DNA from: Pseudomonadota bacterium
Lineage (GTDB): Bacteria > Bdellovibrionota > UBA2428
Reading direction: 5' to 3'
NCBI GenBank assembly: GCA_018001635.1
Contig: JAGNHS010000033.1
Coordinates: forward strand, 1-35,817
Length of the DNA: 35,817 nt
This document shows positions 26,300 through 34,562 of this stretch, one piece after another (position 1 is the stretch's first letter; the number at the start of each line of letters is the position of its first letter). A program made the position numbers and the translations under genes. Below the pieces are notes generated by a model. That model was not told the origin of the DNA. It searched no databases and saw only the letters and a program-made list of their open reading frames with translations.

Positions 26300-26830
26300 A
26301 TGAAATTGAAATACCGACAGTTTTTATTTGCTTTGACCTTTTTTAGCTTGAGTTGCTTAGGCGCAGAAAATCCTTGGGAGGGGCATTCTGATTTTGAGGG
26401 GCTCAATCAAAAAATCAATCTTTCCTTTCCACTAAAAGGCAAAAGCCTTCGTATTGTGTCGGATTTAATTTCCTATGAGGGATACAAGGGAAATGTGTCT
26501 TCACGAGAAGAGATTGGAAATGAACTATTTTGTGATTTTCAACTTAAAGAAGATCATATGAAGAAAGTTTTAATTAAAGGGGGTCGAGAACTTTTGGTGG
26601 AAAATGTAGAGGGGTATTTAGCTAGCGATTTGGAAATTTCTAGAGTGGGAGTTATTTTTAAGTTTGCTGAAAAAACTCTTCAAGGTGAGAAAAATCCCTT
26701 TGATTTTCTGATCTGCATACGCAATCAGCAGCGGGATCAAATTCCCCAAGGCTGGACCCTTGAGAGAGAGGCATTTTTTGATCGTGATGAGATAGTGGCC
26801 TTAGTGTCTAAAAAAATTGATTTTAATTAA
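26300..26830 (+). CDS. Small exported protein, unknown
   Basis: The ATG at 26300 begins a signal peptide (KLKYRQFLFALTFFSLSCLGA) and gives 176 residues. The frame extends upstream to a GTG at 26237, which would add a 21-residue leader that makes a poorer export signal. The mature part is beta-rich, with one Cys pair (F-C-D-F near 92 and I-C-I-R near 145, longer-frame numbering 113 and 165) and no recognised motif. It stands alone between the divergent HD-GYP-like gene and the four-gene operon. Confidence 0.6.
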   Translation: MKLKYRQFLFALTFFSLSCLGAENPWEGHSDFEGLNQKINLSFPLKGKSLRIVSDLISYEGYKGNVSSREEIGNELFCDFQLKEDHMKKVLIKGGRELLVENVEGYLASDLEISRVGVIFKFAEKTLQGEKNPFDFLICIRNQQRDQIPQGWTLEREAFFDRDEIVALVSKKIDFN

Positions 26831-26885
26831 AGTTTAAATAATTACATATACTTATGTTCATTAATTGAAACTTGTGTATTGGTCT

Positions 26886-26916
26886 TTGATTGATGCACTT
26901 CAAATGAAGTTATATT
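26886..26916 (+). promoter_or_regulatory. Promoter with palindromic operator in the spacer
   Basis: TTGATT (26886-26891) and TATATT (26911-26916, five of six) are 19 bp apart. The spacer ends with the 14-bp palindrome ACTTCA-AA-TGAAGT (26897-26910) that directly abuts the -10. A long 19-bp spacer holding a dyad is the arrangement used by MerR-family activators; assignment to such a regulator is inference. Confidence 0.45.
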
Positions 26917-26962
26917 CGCATTGACCCAGATGGCTCAATGCGTTACAAGATACCGCCATCTG
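26917..26962 (+). promoter_or_regulatory. H-type pseudoknot-like leader element
   Basis: Stem 1 is CGCATTGA (26917-26924) with TCAATGCG (26935-26942), 8 perfect pairs. Stem 2 is CAGATGGC (26927-26934), lying in the loop of stem 1, with GCCATCTG (26955-26962), also 8 perfect pairs. Loops are 2, 0 and 12 nt, the ideal geometry for coaxial H-type pseudoknot stacking. The 3' strand ends 9 nt before the AAGGAG Shine-Dalgarno (26972-26977) of the gene at 26986. It may be a regulatory RNA or a pair of overlapping DNA operators. Confidence 0.55.
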
Positions 26963-26985
26963 TATATTTATAAGGAGTGCCTCGT

Positions 26986-28599
26986 ATGCGTAAACCCCTA
27001 CCTACATTAATAACTGCAGCTTTGTTTCTAACTTCGGTGATTTCATATTCCGCCACAATTGGTGGTGGCTTAGCCCCAGTGTCGGGTGTGCTAGGTGTGA
27101 CTCCTGGTGAATTTAGTTTCAAGCAATATGATCAGGGTGAGTTAGAAAAATACGCAGCTCAAATTGCCCGTGAACGTGGCGATGCCGATAAAGATTACTT
27201 CCTTCAATCAGTTCAAAAAATTAATTCACAATTTACAGATCACGTGCGCAGTACAATCCTCTCAAGCGATGGTTTAAAGCAAATGAGCAACAGAGCTTAT
27301 AAGGTTCCTGCTGAATGGACTGCGGCTGATGAATATCTTTCAGCGATTGATCGTTATAATGTTTCTAAAACAGCATTGTTAGGAACTATTGCTTCATTAA
27401 AAGCCTACGGAGAGCAAGCACTTCAAGAGAGTGAAAGCGTGCTTCCCGATGCTACCATTGTAAAAATTCGTGGATACGGACAAATCAACTTTGAGCCCGT
27501 CGTTCAAAATTATATTTCTGAAATTAGCCGTATCGAAGAGACTCTTAAAAATTTAAAACTCAATTTGAAATTAGCGGATGGCTCTGAATTGGCTCTTCCA
27601 CCTGGAAGCAAGCGTTCTTTGGATCCTTCCATTACTGCGACTGCGATTTCGATTGATCCTAAAACTTTGGCGGATTGGCGTTTACAGTCTCAAAGACTAC
27701 GCCGATGGAGCCCAGGCGAAGATAAGCCTGTAATAGACGCTTACACTAACTACGCTCGTCGTATGGTAGGCAAACTTTTAACTCTTTACGGAACTACTGA
27801 GCGTTTCCGTTTTCATTCTCCTGAATACAAAGCTGAAAAAGCTAAGTTAGAAAATGAAGTGGCTGAAATTTTCTGGAGCCGTTCTTATATCCGTGCTCGT
27901 TACGGTTTACAGTTAGGTGCCATTCAAACAGCTTATACAAAAAGAATTGCTAATCTTGATGTGTTTTTCACGAAGTCTGAAGACCTTGCTAAATTTCGCG
28001 AAGAAAATGCATGGACTGCAGAAGATTTAGCATCGGCTCGTCAAAACTTTCGTTTAGCTCTTGATGTGGCTAAAGATCGTAGCATTTTGGCTGAAACTGG
28101 AGAAGGCTGGGGAATGATCAACAGCACTCTTCAAAAAGCTAATTACTTCTTTACTTGGGTTGGCGGTAAGCATGAACTTGCTGACAGCGCTCGAGTCGTG
28201 CTTGAAATGATGGCCGCTGATCTTTACGAAGAAATGCTAGTGGTTCAACCAGGAGCACTCGCTATCGTTCAATCTAATTATAAGAGCCGTTATTATATCA
28301 ACGACGAAGCTAAAGCTAAAATCGTTGAAATGGCTAAGCGTTTTGATCCTAAATCTTGGGCATCAGACGAAGCGAGTGAAGATCCTTTAGCGGATCTTGG
28401 TAAAATCGAAGTTGGTGCTGGTGATGGTTTCACTGCAACAGGTGGATTGGCTCAAGTATTCGCCGACGTGTTAGTAAAATGTCAGCAAAAAGAAGAAGTT
28501 GATTTGCCTCGGGCTCTTCAATTCGAACGTAATATCCGTATTGCTATGATGGGCGTAAAAAACACTCGTGGCAAAGACGCGACTAACGGCCTTCGATAA
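26986..28599 (+). CDS. Exported helical protein, first gene of a four-gene set
   Basis: ATG 26986 is chosen because AAGGAG lies 8 nt upstream; an in-frame GTG at 26977 overlaps that site. The product has 537 residues. A signal peptide (1-23, LITAALFLTSVISYSA) is followed by a Gly-rich start (TIGGGLAPVSGVLG) and then a largely helical, charged protein with a single cysteine near the C-terminus (LVKCQQKEE). No family is recognised. Arginine is encoded mainly by CGT and codon choice looks more uniform than in neighbours, suggesting high expression. It is preceded by an elaborate leader and followed 46 bp later by the second gene. Probably an abundant periplasmic or envelope protein. Confidence 0.75.
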   Translation: MRKPLPTLITAALFLTSVISYSATIGGGLAPVSGVLGVTPGEFSFKQYDQGELEKYAAQIARERGDADKDYFLQSVQKINSQFTDHVRSTILSSDGLKQMSNRAYKVPAEWTAADEYLSAIDRYNVSKTALLGTIASLKAYGEQALQESESVLPDATIVKIRGYGQINFEPVVQNYISEISRIEETLKNLKLNLKLADGSELALPPGSKRSLDPSITATAISIDPKTLADWRLQSQRLRRWSPGEDKPVIDAYTNYARRMVGKLLTLYGTTERFRFHSPEYKAEKAKLENEVAEIFWSRSYIRARYGLQLGAIQTAYTKRIANLDVFFTKSEDLAKFREENAWTAEDLASARQNFRLALDVAKDRSILAETGEGWGMINSTLQKANYFFTWVGGKHELADSARVVLEMMAADLYEEMLVVQPGALAIVQSNYKSRYYINDEAKAKIVEMAKRFDPKSWASDEASEDPLADLGKIEVGAGDGFTATGGLAQVFADVLVKCQQKEEVDLPRALQFERNIRIAMMGVKNTRGKDATNGLR

Positions 28600-28645
28600 T
28601 AGTTCTACTAGTTCTAATTTCTGACTCTCTCGAGGAGATTGGCTT

Positions 28646-30298
28646 ATGTTGAATCGAAATGGGCTAGGGTTTTTAACCCTAGCCTTTTTAACCCTTCCGC
28701 TTCAGGCAGCTGATAATATTTGTTCTACTCATAGTCGCGCTTCTGGAAATATCCGCGGAGCTTGCGGCGATCGCACTCTTCCTGCAAATAAAACAAGAAA
28801 TCTTCATAGAAATAGTGTTCGTCTTGAGTGCTCTTCCGAAGTGGATCATTTCATGCGATCACCCGAACCTTTTTCATTTAAGGATTCTACACAAAAGGCC
28901 ACTATTGATGAATGGCTCTGGCTTGAAGAAGAAGGCGATAGAGTTAAAATGCAGAATTGGCGTCATGCGCATTCTAAGATTCCGATGTGGAAAGGTACAA
29001 TTCCATACGACACTATTGAAAAATGGACCTGGGAAGATTGTGTTTTGGGCTACGACTTAAGTTGCCCTGAGCACACTCGATATGTTCAGAAACCTGTATA
29101 CAATGACAAAGGAAAGCAGACTGGGACTAAAACTGTTGCTGAAAAATACCGTCCCGCTTGTTATCACGATGAAAATCAAAGTGAATCGCGCCATTGCTCT
29201 AGTGAGCAAATGCTTTTTGATTCTGAATTTATTAGACCTTCCGTAGATAAAAATACGGTTGCTGTGGATAGTGAAGGAAATCAATTTCCTGGCTATACAT
29301 GGAATCCTTCATCGCCTGATTATTATGACGTCATACCAAGCAAATATGATTTGTTGCCTGGTGAAGTTGAAGACGTTCAAATTTATTCCAACGCATCATT
29401 ATCAACGACCATTGCTCCTACTGTGAAAATTGGGGATGCGTGGAATACTTATAATTTCCGAATCAGTTTAGTGGGTCATGGCGCTTCGACATCTTGTGAA
29501 ATGCGTCGATACTACAATAAACCCGATCTTCATTTGAAAGTTCGAGTGCTTACTGAAAAAAGAATGCTGGGTAAGAAAACTCCTAACGCTTTTAGAGCCT
29601 ACGGTTTAGATTCTGAGGGAAATCATACTCCCCCTTTGAATTTTAATTTGGAAACTAACTCTAAAGGAAAAGAAATTCGAACTAATCCCTATCAATTAAG
29701 TTTGGTGGATACGAGTTCCTTTGTTGTTGAAGCCATGGCTCGCCAAAGTCGTAAGTCATCAGCTGATAGAGAGCTTGAAAAAGCCGCTAATGGAGAAGGT
29801 TCGAGTACAACAAAAGCTGAGAAAAAAGAATTGGCCGAGCAAAGTGAAAAGCGTGGTTTTTATAAGGACACTAGAATTCGTGTAAAACTTATAGAGGTTA
29901 AAGGAATGCTCGTTCGCGACATTCGTTTGGATAAACTTTATACAAACAGCGCCGATGCGACTCGTGGAAGTTTTTATTTAATTCCCTTGGAAGAGGGAGC
30001 AGATAGTCTTTATAAAATTATGGGTTTTGAGCATCATTTAAAGCCCAGTCAAAATTACAAAATATCAGTGGCTATGTATAACCATGGCGTGCCTTTCTAT
30101 AAAAAGGAAGGAACTGGTATTGATGCGCTTGAAGGATGGTATAGCGATGAATTGCCAATGCCTTTCACGACGCATACGGAAATGAAAGATAAGCGCGGTT
30201 TTGTGGAGCGCTATGTGATTGATCATGCCAATGCGACGACTTCAGAAAAATGGAAAGACATTTGGTCGTTAATCACTTTTGAGTGGTTGAGGAACTGA
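28646..30298 (+). CDS. Exported cysteine-containing protein, unknown, second gene of the set
   Basis: The product has 550 residues. GAGGAG (28632-28637) sits 8 nt before the ATG. The signal peptide (GLGFLTLAFLTLPLQA, cleavage near A21/A22) is encoded across a terminator-like hairpin. The N-terminal 200 residues hold about ten cysteines (for example NICSTHS, GACGDR, RLECSSE, EDCVLGYDLSC, PACYHDE, RHCSSE), implying disulfides outside the cytoplasm. The C-terminal half is beta-rich with a charged KAEKKELAEQSEK segment near 390-402. No recognised family. Its end is 2 bp before the next start. Confidence 0.72.
   Translation: MLNRNGLGFLTLAFLTLPLQAADNICSTHSRASGNIRGACGDRTLPANKTRNLHRNSVRLECSSEVDHFMRSPEPFSFKDSTQKATIDEWLWLEEEGDRVKMQNWRHAHSKIPMWKGTIPYDTIEKWTWEDCVLGYDLSCPEHTRYVQKPVYNDKGKQTGTKTVAEKYRPACYHDENQSESRHCSSEQMLFDSEFIRPSVDKNTVAVDSEGNQFPGYTWNPSSPDYYDVIPSKYDLLPGEVEDVQIYSNASLSTTIAPTVKIGDAWNTYNFRISLVGHGASTSCEMRRYYNKPDLHLKVRVLTEKRMLGKKTPNAFRAYGLDSEGNHTPPLNFNLETNSKGKEIRTNPYQLSLVDTSSFVVEAMARQSRKSSADRELEKAANGEGSSTTKAEKKELAEQSEKRGFYKDTRIRVKLIEVKGMLVRDIRLDKLYTNSADATRGSFYLIPLEEGADSLYKIMGFEHHLKPSQNYKISVAMYNHGVPFYKKEGTGIDALEGWYSDELPMPFTTHTEMKDKRGFVERYVIDHANATTSEKWKDIWSLITFEWLRN
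28662..28689 (+). terminator. Terminator-like hairpin inside signal-peptide codons
   Basis: GGCTAGGGTT (28662-28671), a TTT loop and AACCCTAGCC (28675-28684) form a perfect 10-bp stem followed by TTTTT (28685-28689). This is a textbook intrinsic terminator shape, beginning 16 nt into the gene at 28646. It could end part of the transcription from the highly expressed gene before it. A ribosome translating the signal peptide would melt it. Confidence 0.6.
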
Positions 30299-30300
30299 GG

Positions 30301-31527
30301 ATGAATATGAAAAATTATTTTATTTTGAGTTCTCTGATTTTGTTAAATGCTTCATTGCAGTCTAAAAGTATCGAAGACTATCGAAGCGCTTATCCTTCTA
30401 ATGAAAAGCCTTCTAGTTTTAGTTCACCCTCGGATTCCATGAGAGAATTGTTGGGGACAAGTTCCAGCAATCTGACGGCCATTGAGCAAGTTTCGAAATT
30501 AAAAGATCAAGGTCTTTCCCAGCGTAAAAGCCATGTTTCCAGCTTTGTTCGTCAAAGTCTTCTCGAGAAAGCTCGAGAGTTTATGATTAAGGATCAATTT
30601 GACACTCCCCAACTTTTTGAACCCTCCACGACATTGACCATGGAGCAAGTTGAAGAGAAGATTCGAGCTAAATCTACGGCTTTTTGTAGAGAAAATATAC
30701 TTCCTCAGTTGGACACACTCATTAAAGAATATCTTTTGCAATCAGATGATGGAAGCGCTTCCCAAGCTCTTAAAGAAGTGTCACCCAACAAAAATAAAAT
30801 TATTTTAACTTTTGTGAATTATTTAAATGAGCATGCATCAGCCGGGGGAGCTAAAAAAGCTCTGGCACTGGTATTAGGTGGTCTTCAAGACGTTGAAATT
30901 GAAAATGCCACCTTGTCCCGATTAATTTTCAAAACACCCACAAATACTGTTTTGAAGTTAAGTCTTCCTATGTTGATTTCCGCTCGAACAGGCGAAGATT
31001 ATTATTTTGTTCAAATGCTTTCTTGTTTTCAGGGTTTGGTGAATGAAAAGAAAGTGGCTTTAGAAAAAGACATTAAAGATGGAAAATCTAATAATTTTAA
31101 AGATCGTGATTTGTATGCAAAAATTGCTTCTGATTTTTCTCAAAGAACAATAGGTGCTGAAGCCGTTTATTCGCGTTTATCGATTCTTTCTAAGGCTCAG
31201 ATTAATGCTCTTATTGATTTGTTTTTAGTCTTTAATAAAGGGGCTTACGCTACGGCTGAAGAATGGGATTTGTTGAAAATGCAAATTATCGAAAAAACGC
31301 AGCCATTGTCGCAGAAAGTGTCTTTGGCCGAAGAGCAATTGCGGCTCAATTCTGCCGACACTAAACTTCAGGAAGCCTTGAAGTCTGCTCAAGCAGAGTA
31401 TTCATCTGTTCAATATATGCTGGCAGATTATAGTTTTTTTAATGAGTCCCTTGATGCTTTCTATCGATTGGAAAATACATTGCAACAAGAAAAAGATAGA
31501 GCAGCCCTTAAGAAGGAAAAACCCTAA
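30301..31527 (+). CDS. Exported helical protein, unknown, third gene of the set
   Basis: The product has 408 residues from ATG 30301 (SD GAGGA at 30289-30293); ATG 30307, with GAGG 6 nt upstream, is a close alternative, and a GTG at 30283 is less likely. A signal peptide (MKNYFILSSLILLNASLQS) is followed by a Ser-rich segment (SSFSSPSDSMRELLGTSSS). A long helical body ends in a probable coiled coil (about 340-405, with many Glu, Gln and Leu). No motif is recognised. The stop overlaps the next start by one base (TAATG). Context suggests a complex built with the other three exported products. Confidence 0.68.
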   Translation: MNMKNYFILSSLILLNASLQSKSIEDYRSAYPSNEKPSSFSSPSDSMRELLGTSSSNLTAIEQVSKLKDQGLSQRKSHVSSFVRQSLLEKAREFMIKDQFDTPQLFEPSTTLTMEQVEEKIRAKSTAFCRENILPQLDTLIKEYLLQSDDGSASQALKEVSPNKNKIILTFVNYLNEHASAGGAKKALALVLGGLQDVEIENATLSRLIFKTPTNTVLKLSLPMLISARTGEDYYFVQMLSCFQGLVNEKKVALEKDIKDGKSNNFKDRDLYAKIASDFSQRTIGAEAVYSRLSILSKAQINALIDLFLVFNKGAYATAEEWDLLKMQIIEKTQPLSQKVSLAEEQLRLNSADTKLQEALKSAQAEYSSVQYMLADYSFFNESLDAFYRLENTLQQEKDRAALKKEKP

Positions 31528-32594
31528 TGAAACGTTGTATACTTCTTTTTGGACTTTTTTTCTTTCCATTGATTTCTCTAAAGGCTGCCAGCGTTGCCGA
31601 TTACAAATCGCAAATGGAAGCACTTAAAAGTGAGATCGAAGCAGAAAGAAAGGCGAAGCCACTTTTTAACTTGCCCTCATTTTTAGGAAGCGTTCAGGAA
31701 TATTTTCGTGAGCTTTCTGTTGATGAAAATAATTTAACTTTTCGCGATTATAAACGAATGCGAGAGGGCTATAAAAAAGCTTATCAACTTGTATTGGAAA
31801 TTGCTTCTGATAATGAGCTCTCTGAAATGCAAAAGTTTGAAGCCCTTGAATATGTTTCGAACACTTTAGGTGAGTCTATTGAAAAACTCACAAAACCCTA
31901 TGTCGATGCTGAAATGCCTCCAGAAATCTCTCGAGGCCGCGATGAAAATCCTTTCGCCTATGCGGGTCGATGGATATGGACTAAATTTTTATATGCTGTG
32001 AGTTTCACGTCTCGAGATGTGACCACTTGGGTGAATCCTACGGATGGGCGAGGAAATTGGTCTATGGATAATTTCTCTCGAAATGCCGTTGAAGGTTGGG
32101 GAAATATCAAGCGATCAAGATTTTTAAAACAAACTTCTAAGGATTTTGGAAGAATTTATTCAGTCGAACTTAAAAACGCCAAAAACGATAAAGCTTACAA
32201 TGCTCGTATGGCCGCTTTAATAAATTTAGTTCAAAAATATTATGAACAAGATATTGAACCCATGAAGTATGGCAAAGCTCATCGTGCGGTTGGTCTTTTT
32301 TATCTTTTTATGGCTTATGGTTATTGGTATTTCTTTCCCTATCACGACGTTGTCGCTGATTTGCCTCCGTTTTACGGTGAACGAACAAAGTTAACTGGAA
32401 TTATGAGCGTAGCCTTAGGGGCTGCTGCTTGGACGGTTCTCTACGCTACTCGTCAGGGAAATTCTGGAGCGGGTTTTTACAGCAGTTTAAGCAAATTGAT
32501 GCGGACTAATGAGAAGGTCCTTAAAAGCTTACCTCTGAAGTCTGAGGAGAGGGAACTCTGCGAAAAACTTCTTACGACAAGCGCAGAGCCTTAA
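31527..32594 (+). CDS. Exported or membrane-anchored protein, unknown, fourth gene of the set
   Basis: The product has 355 residues. The N-terminal signal (MKRCILLFGLFFFPLISLKA) precedes a helical region with SVADYKSQMEALKSEIEAER, which resembles the start of the preceding product (SIEDYRSAYPSNEK). Two likely membrane helices near 255-272 (AVGLFYLFMAYGYWYFF) and 292-308 (GIMSVALGAAAWTVLYA) suggest it anchors the set in the inner membrane. The rest is polar and aromatic. No recognised family. Translation is coupled to the preceding gene through a one-base overlap. Confidence 0.68.
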   Translation: MKRCILLFGLFFFPLISLKAASVADYKSQMEALKSEIEAERKAKPLFNLPSFLGSVQEYFRELSVDENNLTFRDYKRMREGYKKAYQLVLEIASDNELSEMQKFEALEYVSNTLGESIEKLTKPYVDAEMPPEISRGRDENPFAYAGRWIWTKFLYAVSFTSRDVTTWVNPTDGRGNWSMDNFSRNAVEGWGNIKRSRFLKQTSKDFGRIYSVELKNAKNDKAYNARMAALINLVQKYYEQDIEPMKYGKAHRAVGLFYLFMAYGYWYFFPYHDVVADLPPFYGERTKLTGIMSVALGAAAWTVLYATRQGNSGAGFYSSLSKLMRTNEKVLKSLPLKSEERELCEKLLTTSAEP

Positions 32595-32643
32595 GATCTT
32601 CTTGCGTGCACTCAATACAAGATTTTTTAAGTGACCTCGTGCC

Positions 32644-32672
32644 TTGACTTCGAATCACGCTCACGTTGAAAT
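32644..32672 (+). promoter_or_regulatory. Candidate promoter for the PhoH-PilZ-glycosyltransferase genes
   Basis: TTGACT (32644-32649, five of six) and TGAAAT (32667-32672, four of six) are 17 bp apart. Just upstream, TCTTG and CAAGA with a 13-nt loop and a T6 run (about 32602-32630) may form a weak terminator for the exported operon. Confidence 0.4.
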
Positions 32673-32698
32673 AAATACTTAGAGGTACAGCTGAGTTA

Positions 32699-34021
32699 AT
32701 GCGTAAAACCTTTGTCCTAGATACAAACGTTCTCCTCTTTGACGCCCAAGCCATATTTAAATTTGGTGACAATGACGTTGTTATACCTATTACAGTCATT
32801 GAGGAAATTGATCGTTTTAAGAAAGATCTCAACGAAAACGGTCGTAATGCTCGTCATTTTAGCCGAATGATGGATGAGCTTCGGCGCAAAGGTGGAAGTC
32901 TTTCTCAGGGCGTAAAACTTGAGAAGGGCTCTTTACGAGTCGACCTTATTCAGGGTGATAGTGATTTACCTTCTGAACTTATTCACGATAAAGCGGATAA
33001 TAGAATTTTAGCGGTGGCCTATCATGAGCTTAAGTCTTTGGGGCCCGATAAAGTCGTTTTTATTACTAAAGATACTAATCTACGTATCAAAGCAGATGCT
33101 TTAGGAATTCCTGCGGATGATTACGAAGCTACTAAAGTTTCTATTGAAGAGCTTTACTCTGGAATGGGAGTTTTTGATGTTGATGAGCAATCTATAGAGT
33201 CTTTTTATAATGATAAGAAACTCGAGATTGATGGACAGGATCTCTATCCTAACCAGTTTGTAGTCTTGAGAGATAAGCTCAATCCTTCGCACTCTGCTAT
33301 TGGTCGTTATGATGTCAGGCAGGGAGCTGTTATTCCACTGCTTAAATTTCCAGAAGGTATCTGGGGATTGCACCCTAAAAACGTTGAGCAAAGCTTTGCG
33401 ATGGATGTTTTGCTTAACGACGATATTCAATTGGTGACTCTAGTGGGTAAGGCTGGAACTGGTAAAACTTTGCTGGCTTTGGCCGCAGGTCTTCAAAAAA
33501 CCTTAGATGAAGGTCGTTACCAAAGACTATTATGCTCACGGCCTATTTTCCCTATGGGTAAAGATGTGGGTTATCTACCTGGCGATATAGAACAAAAACT
33601 AAATCCTTGGATGCAGCCCATTTTTGATAATCTTGAGTTTTTAATGGGCGGTGCTGAAGGCAAGAGAAATCGCGGTGGGATCACTCGGGGAATGCATGAA
33701 TTGATTAACCAAGGAATGCTTCACATCGAGCCGTTAACTTATATTCGGGGGCGATCTATCCCGAATCAGTATTTAATAGTGGATGAGGCTCAAAACCTAA
33801 CGCCCCATGAAATAAAAACAATTTTAACGCGCGCTGGGGATAATACTAAAGTGATTCTCACTGGGGATTGTTATCAAATTGATAATCCCTACGTAGATAG
33901 TTCTAGTAATGGTTTGGCGTATGTGGTGGAGCGTATGAAGGGCGAGGAGATATCTGGCCACGTGACTCTTGTTAAAGGAGAGCGCTCGGCACTGGCGGAA
34001 CTTTCTTCGAACCTGCTATAG
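32699..34021 (+). CDS. PIN domain-PhoH family ATPase
   Basis: The product has 440 residues. Residues 1 to about 140 are a PIN nuclease domain with D8 (VLDTN), E35/E36, D100 (KADNRILA) and D125 (TKDTNLR), the expected acidic set. Residues about 215-440 are PhoH: Walker A GKAGTGKT (250-257) and Walker B YLIVDEAQ (358-365) with D362 and E363, then ILTGDCYQID. Proteins of this build (PhoH2/YlaK type) are RNA-directed helicase-nucleases linked to stress and RNA turnover. The cytoplasm is implied. The SD AGAGG is 13 nt from the ATG. The PilZ gene starts 7 bp after the stop. Confidence 0.93.
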   Translation: MRKTFVLDTNVLLFDAQAIFKFGDNDVVIPITVIEEIDRFKKDLNENGRNARHFSRMMDELRRKGGSLSQGVKLEKGSLRVDLIQGDSDLPSELIHDKADNRILAVAYHELKSLGPDKVVFITKDTNLRIKADALGIPADDYEATKVSIEELYSGMGVFDVDEQSIESFYNDKKLEIDGQDLYPNQFVVLRDKLNPSHSAIGRYDVRQGAVIPLLKFPEGIWGLHPKNVEQSFAMDVLLNDDIQLVTLVGKAGTGKTLLALAAGLQKTLDEGRYQRLLCSRPIFPMGKDVGYLPGDIEQKLNPWMQPIFDNLEFLMGGAEGKRNRGGITRGMHELINQGMLHIEPLTYIRGRSIPNQYLIVDEAQNLTPHEIKTILTRAGDNTKVILTGDCYQIDNPYVDSSSNGLAYVVERMKGEEISGHVTLVKGERSALAELSSNLL

Positions 34022-34028
34022 TATCTTT

Positions 34029-34562
34029 GTGATCGAGAATCGCCGTTTTTACAGGATACCGTTTTTTGCCAAAATTCTTTTGGGGACTGCGGATAAAGTC
34101 TATTCCGCAAATTGCGTGAATCTTTCACAGGGTGGCGTTTTTATTTCTCTACTCCAGGTAGAGGAATTTCGAAGAGATATGCCTTGTTATGCGGTTATTG
34201 GGCTTGGTCCCAATATTCCACCTATTACATTTGAATCTTCAATTAAGCGCTTAGCGCTTCCATCTCCAAATCCCGAAAAGCTCTATGGATTGGGCTTGTC
34301 TTTTGATAAGGGTTCGCAGGCAAGTCGAGACTTGCTCAATGATTATTTGGACGATGTAAAAGACAATTACGAACTCCTAGGAACATTGTTGGGTCAAGGT
34401 GAACCCGATATCCGTTCTTTAAAACCCATATTTTCAGAATTATTTCTTCCTCACTTTGTAGATTTGGCGCAGCTCAAAACTTATGTTGATAGAGTTCTTA
34501 AAAGTATAGAAATGATTGATCAGCAACATTCCATGCCACAACAGAACAATGCGTCTAGTTAA
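34029..34562 (+). CDS. PilZ-domain protein
   Basis: GTG 34029 is chosen because the PilZ motif begins at once (MIENRRFYRI) and the longer frame from 33969 would overlap phoH. The product has 177 residues. RRFYR (5-9) and N31-L-S33-Q-G35-G fit the R-x3-R and (D/N)-x-S-x-x-G cyclic di-GMP contacts, with Asn in place of Asp. The C-terminal half (about 100-177) is helical with no further motif. PilZ proteins change partner activity on binding cyclic di-GMP. Lying between PhoH and a glycosyltransferase, it might control the latter, but that is inference. No clear Shine-Dalgarno is present; coupling to phoH translation is plausible. Confidence 0.8.
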   Translation: MIENRRFYRIPFFAKILLGTADKVYSANCVNLSQGGVFISLLQVEEFRRDMPCYAVIGLGPNIPPITFESSIKRLALPSPNPEKLYGLGLSFDKGSQASRDLLNDYLDDVKDNYELLGTLLGQGEPDIRSLKPIFSELFLPHFVDLAQLKTYVDRVLKSIEMIDQQHSMPQQNNASS

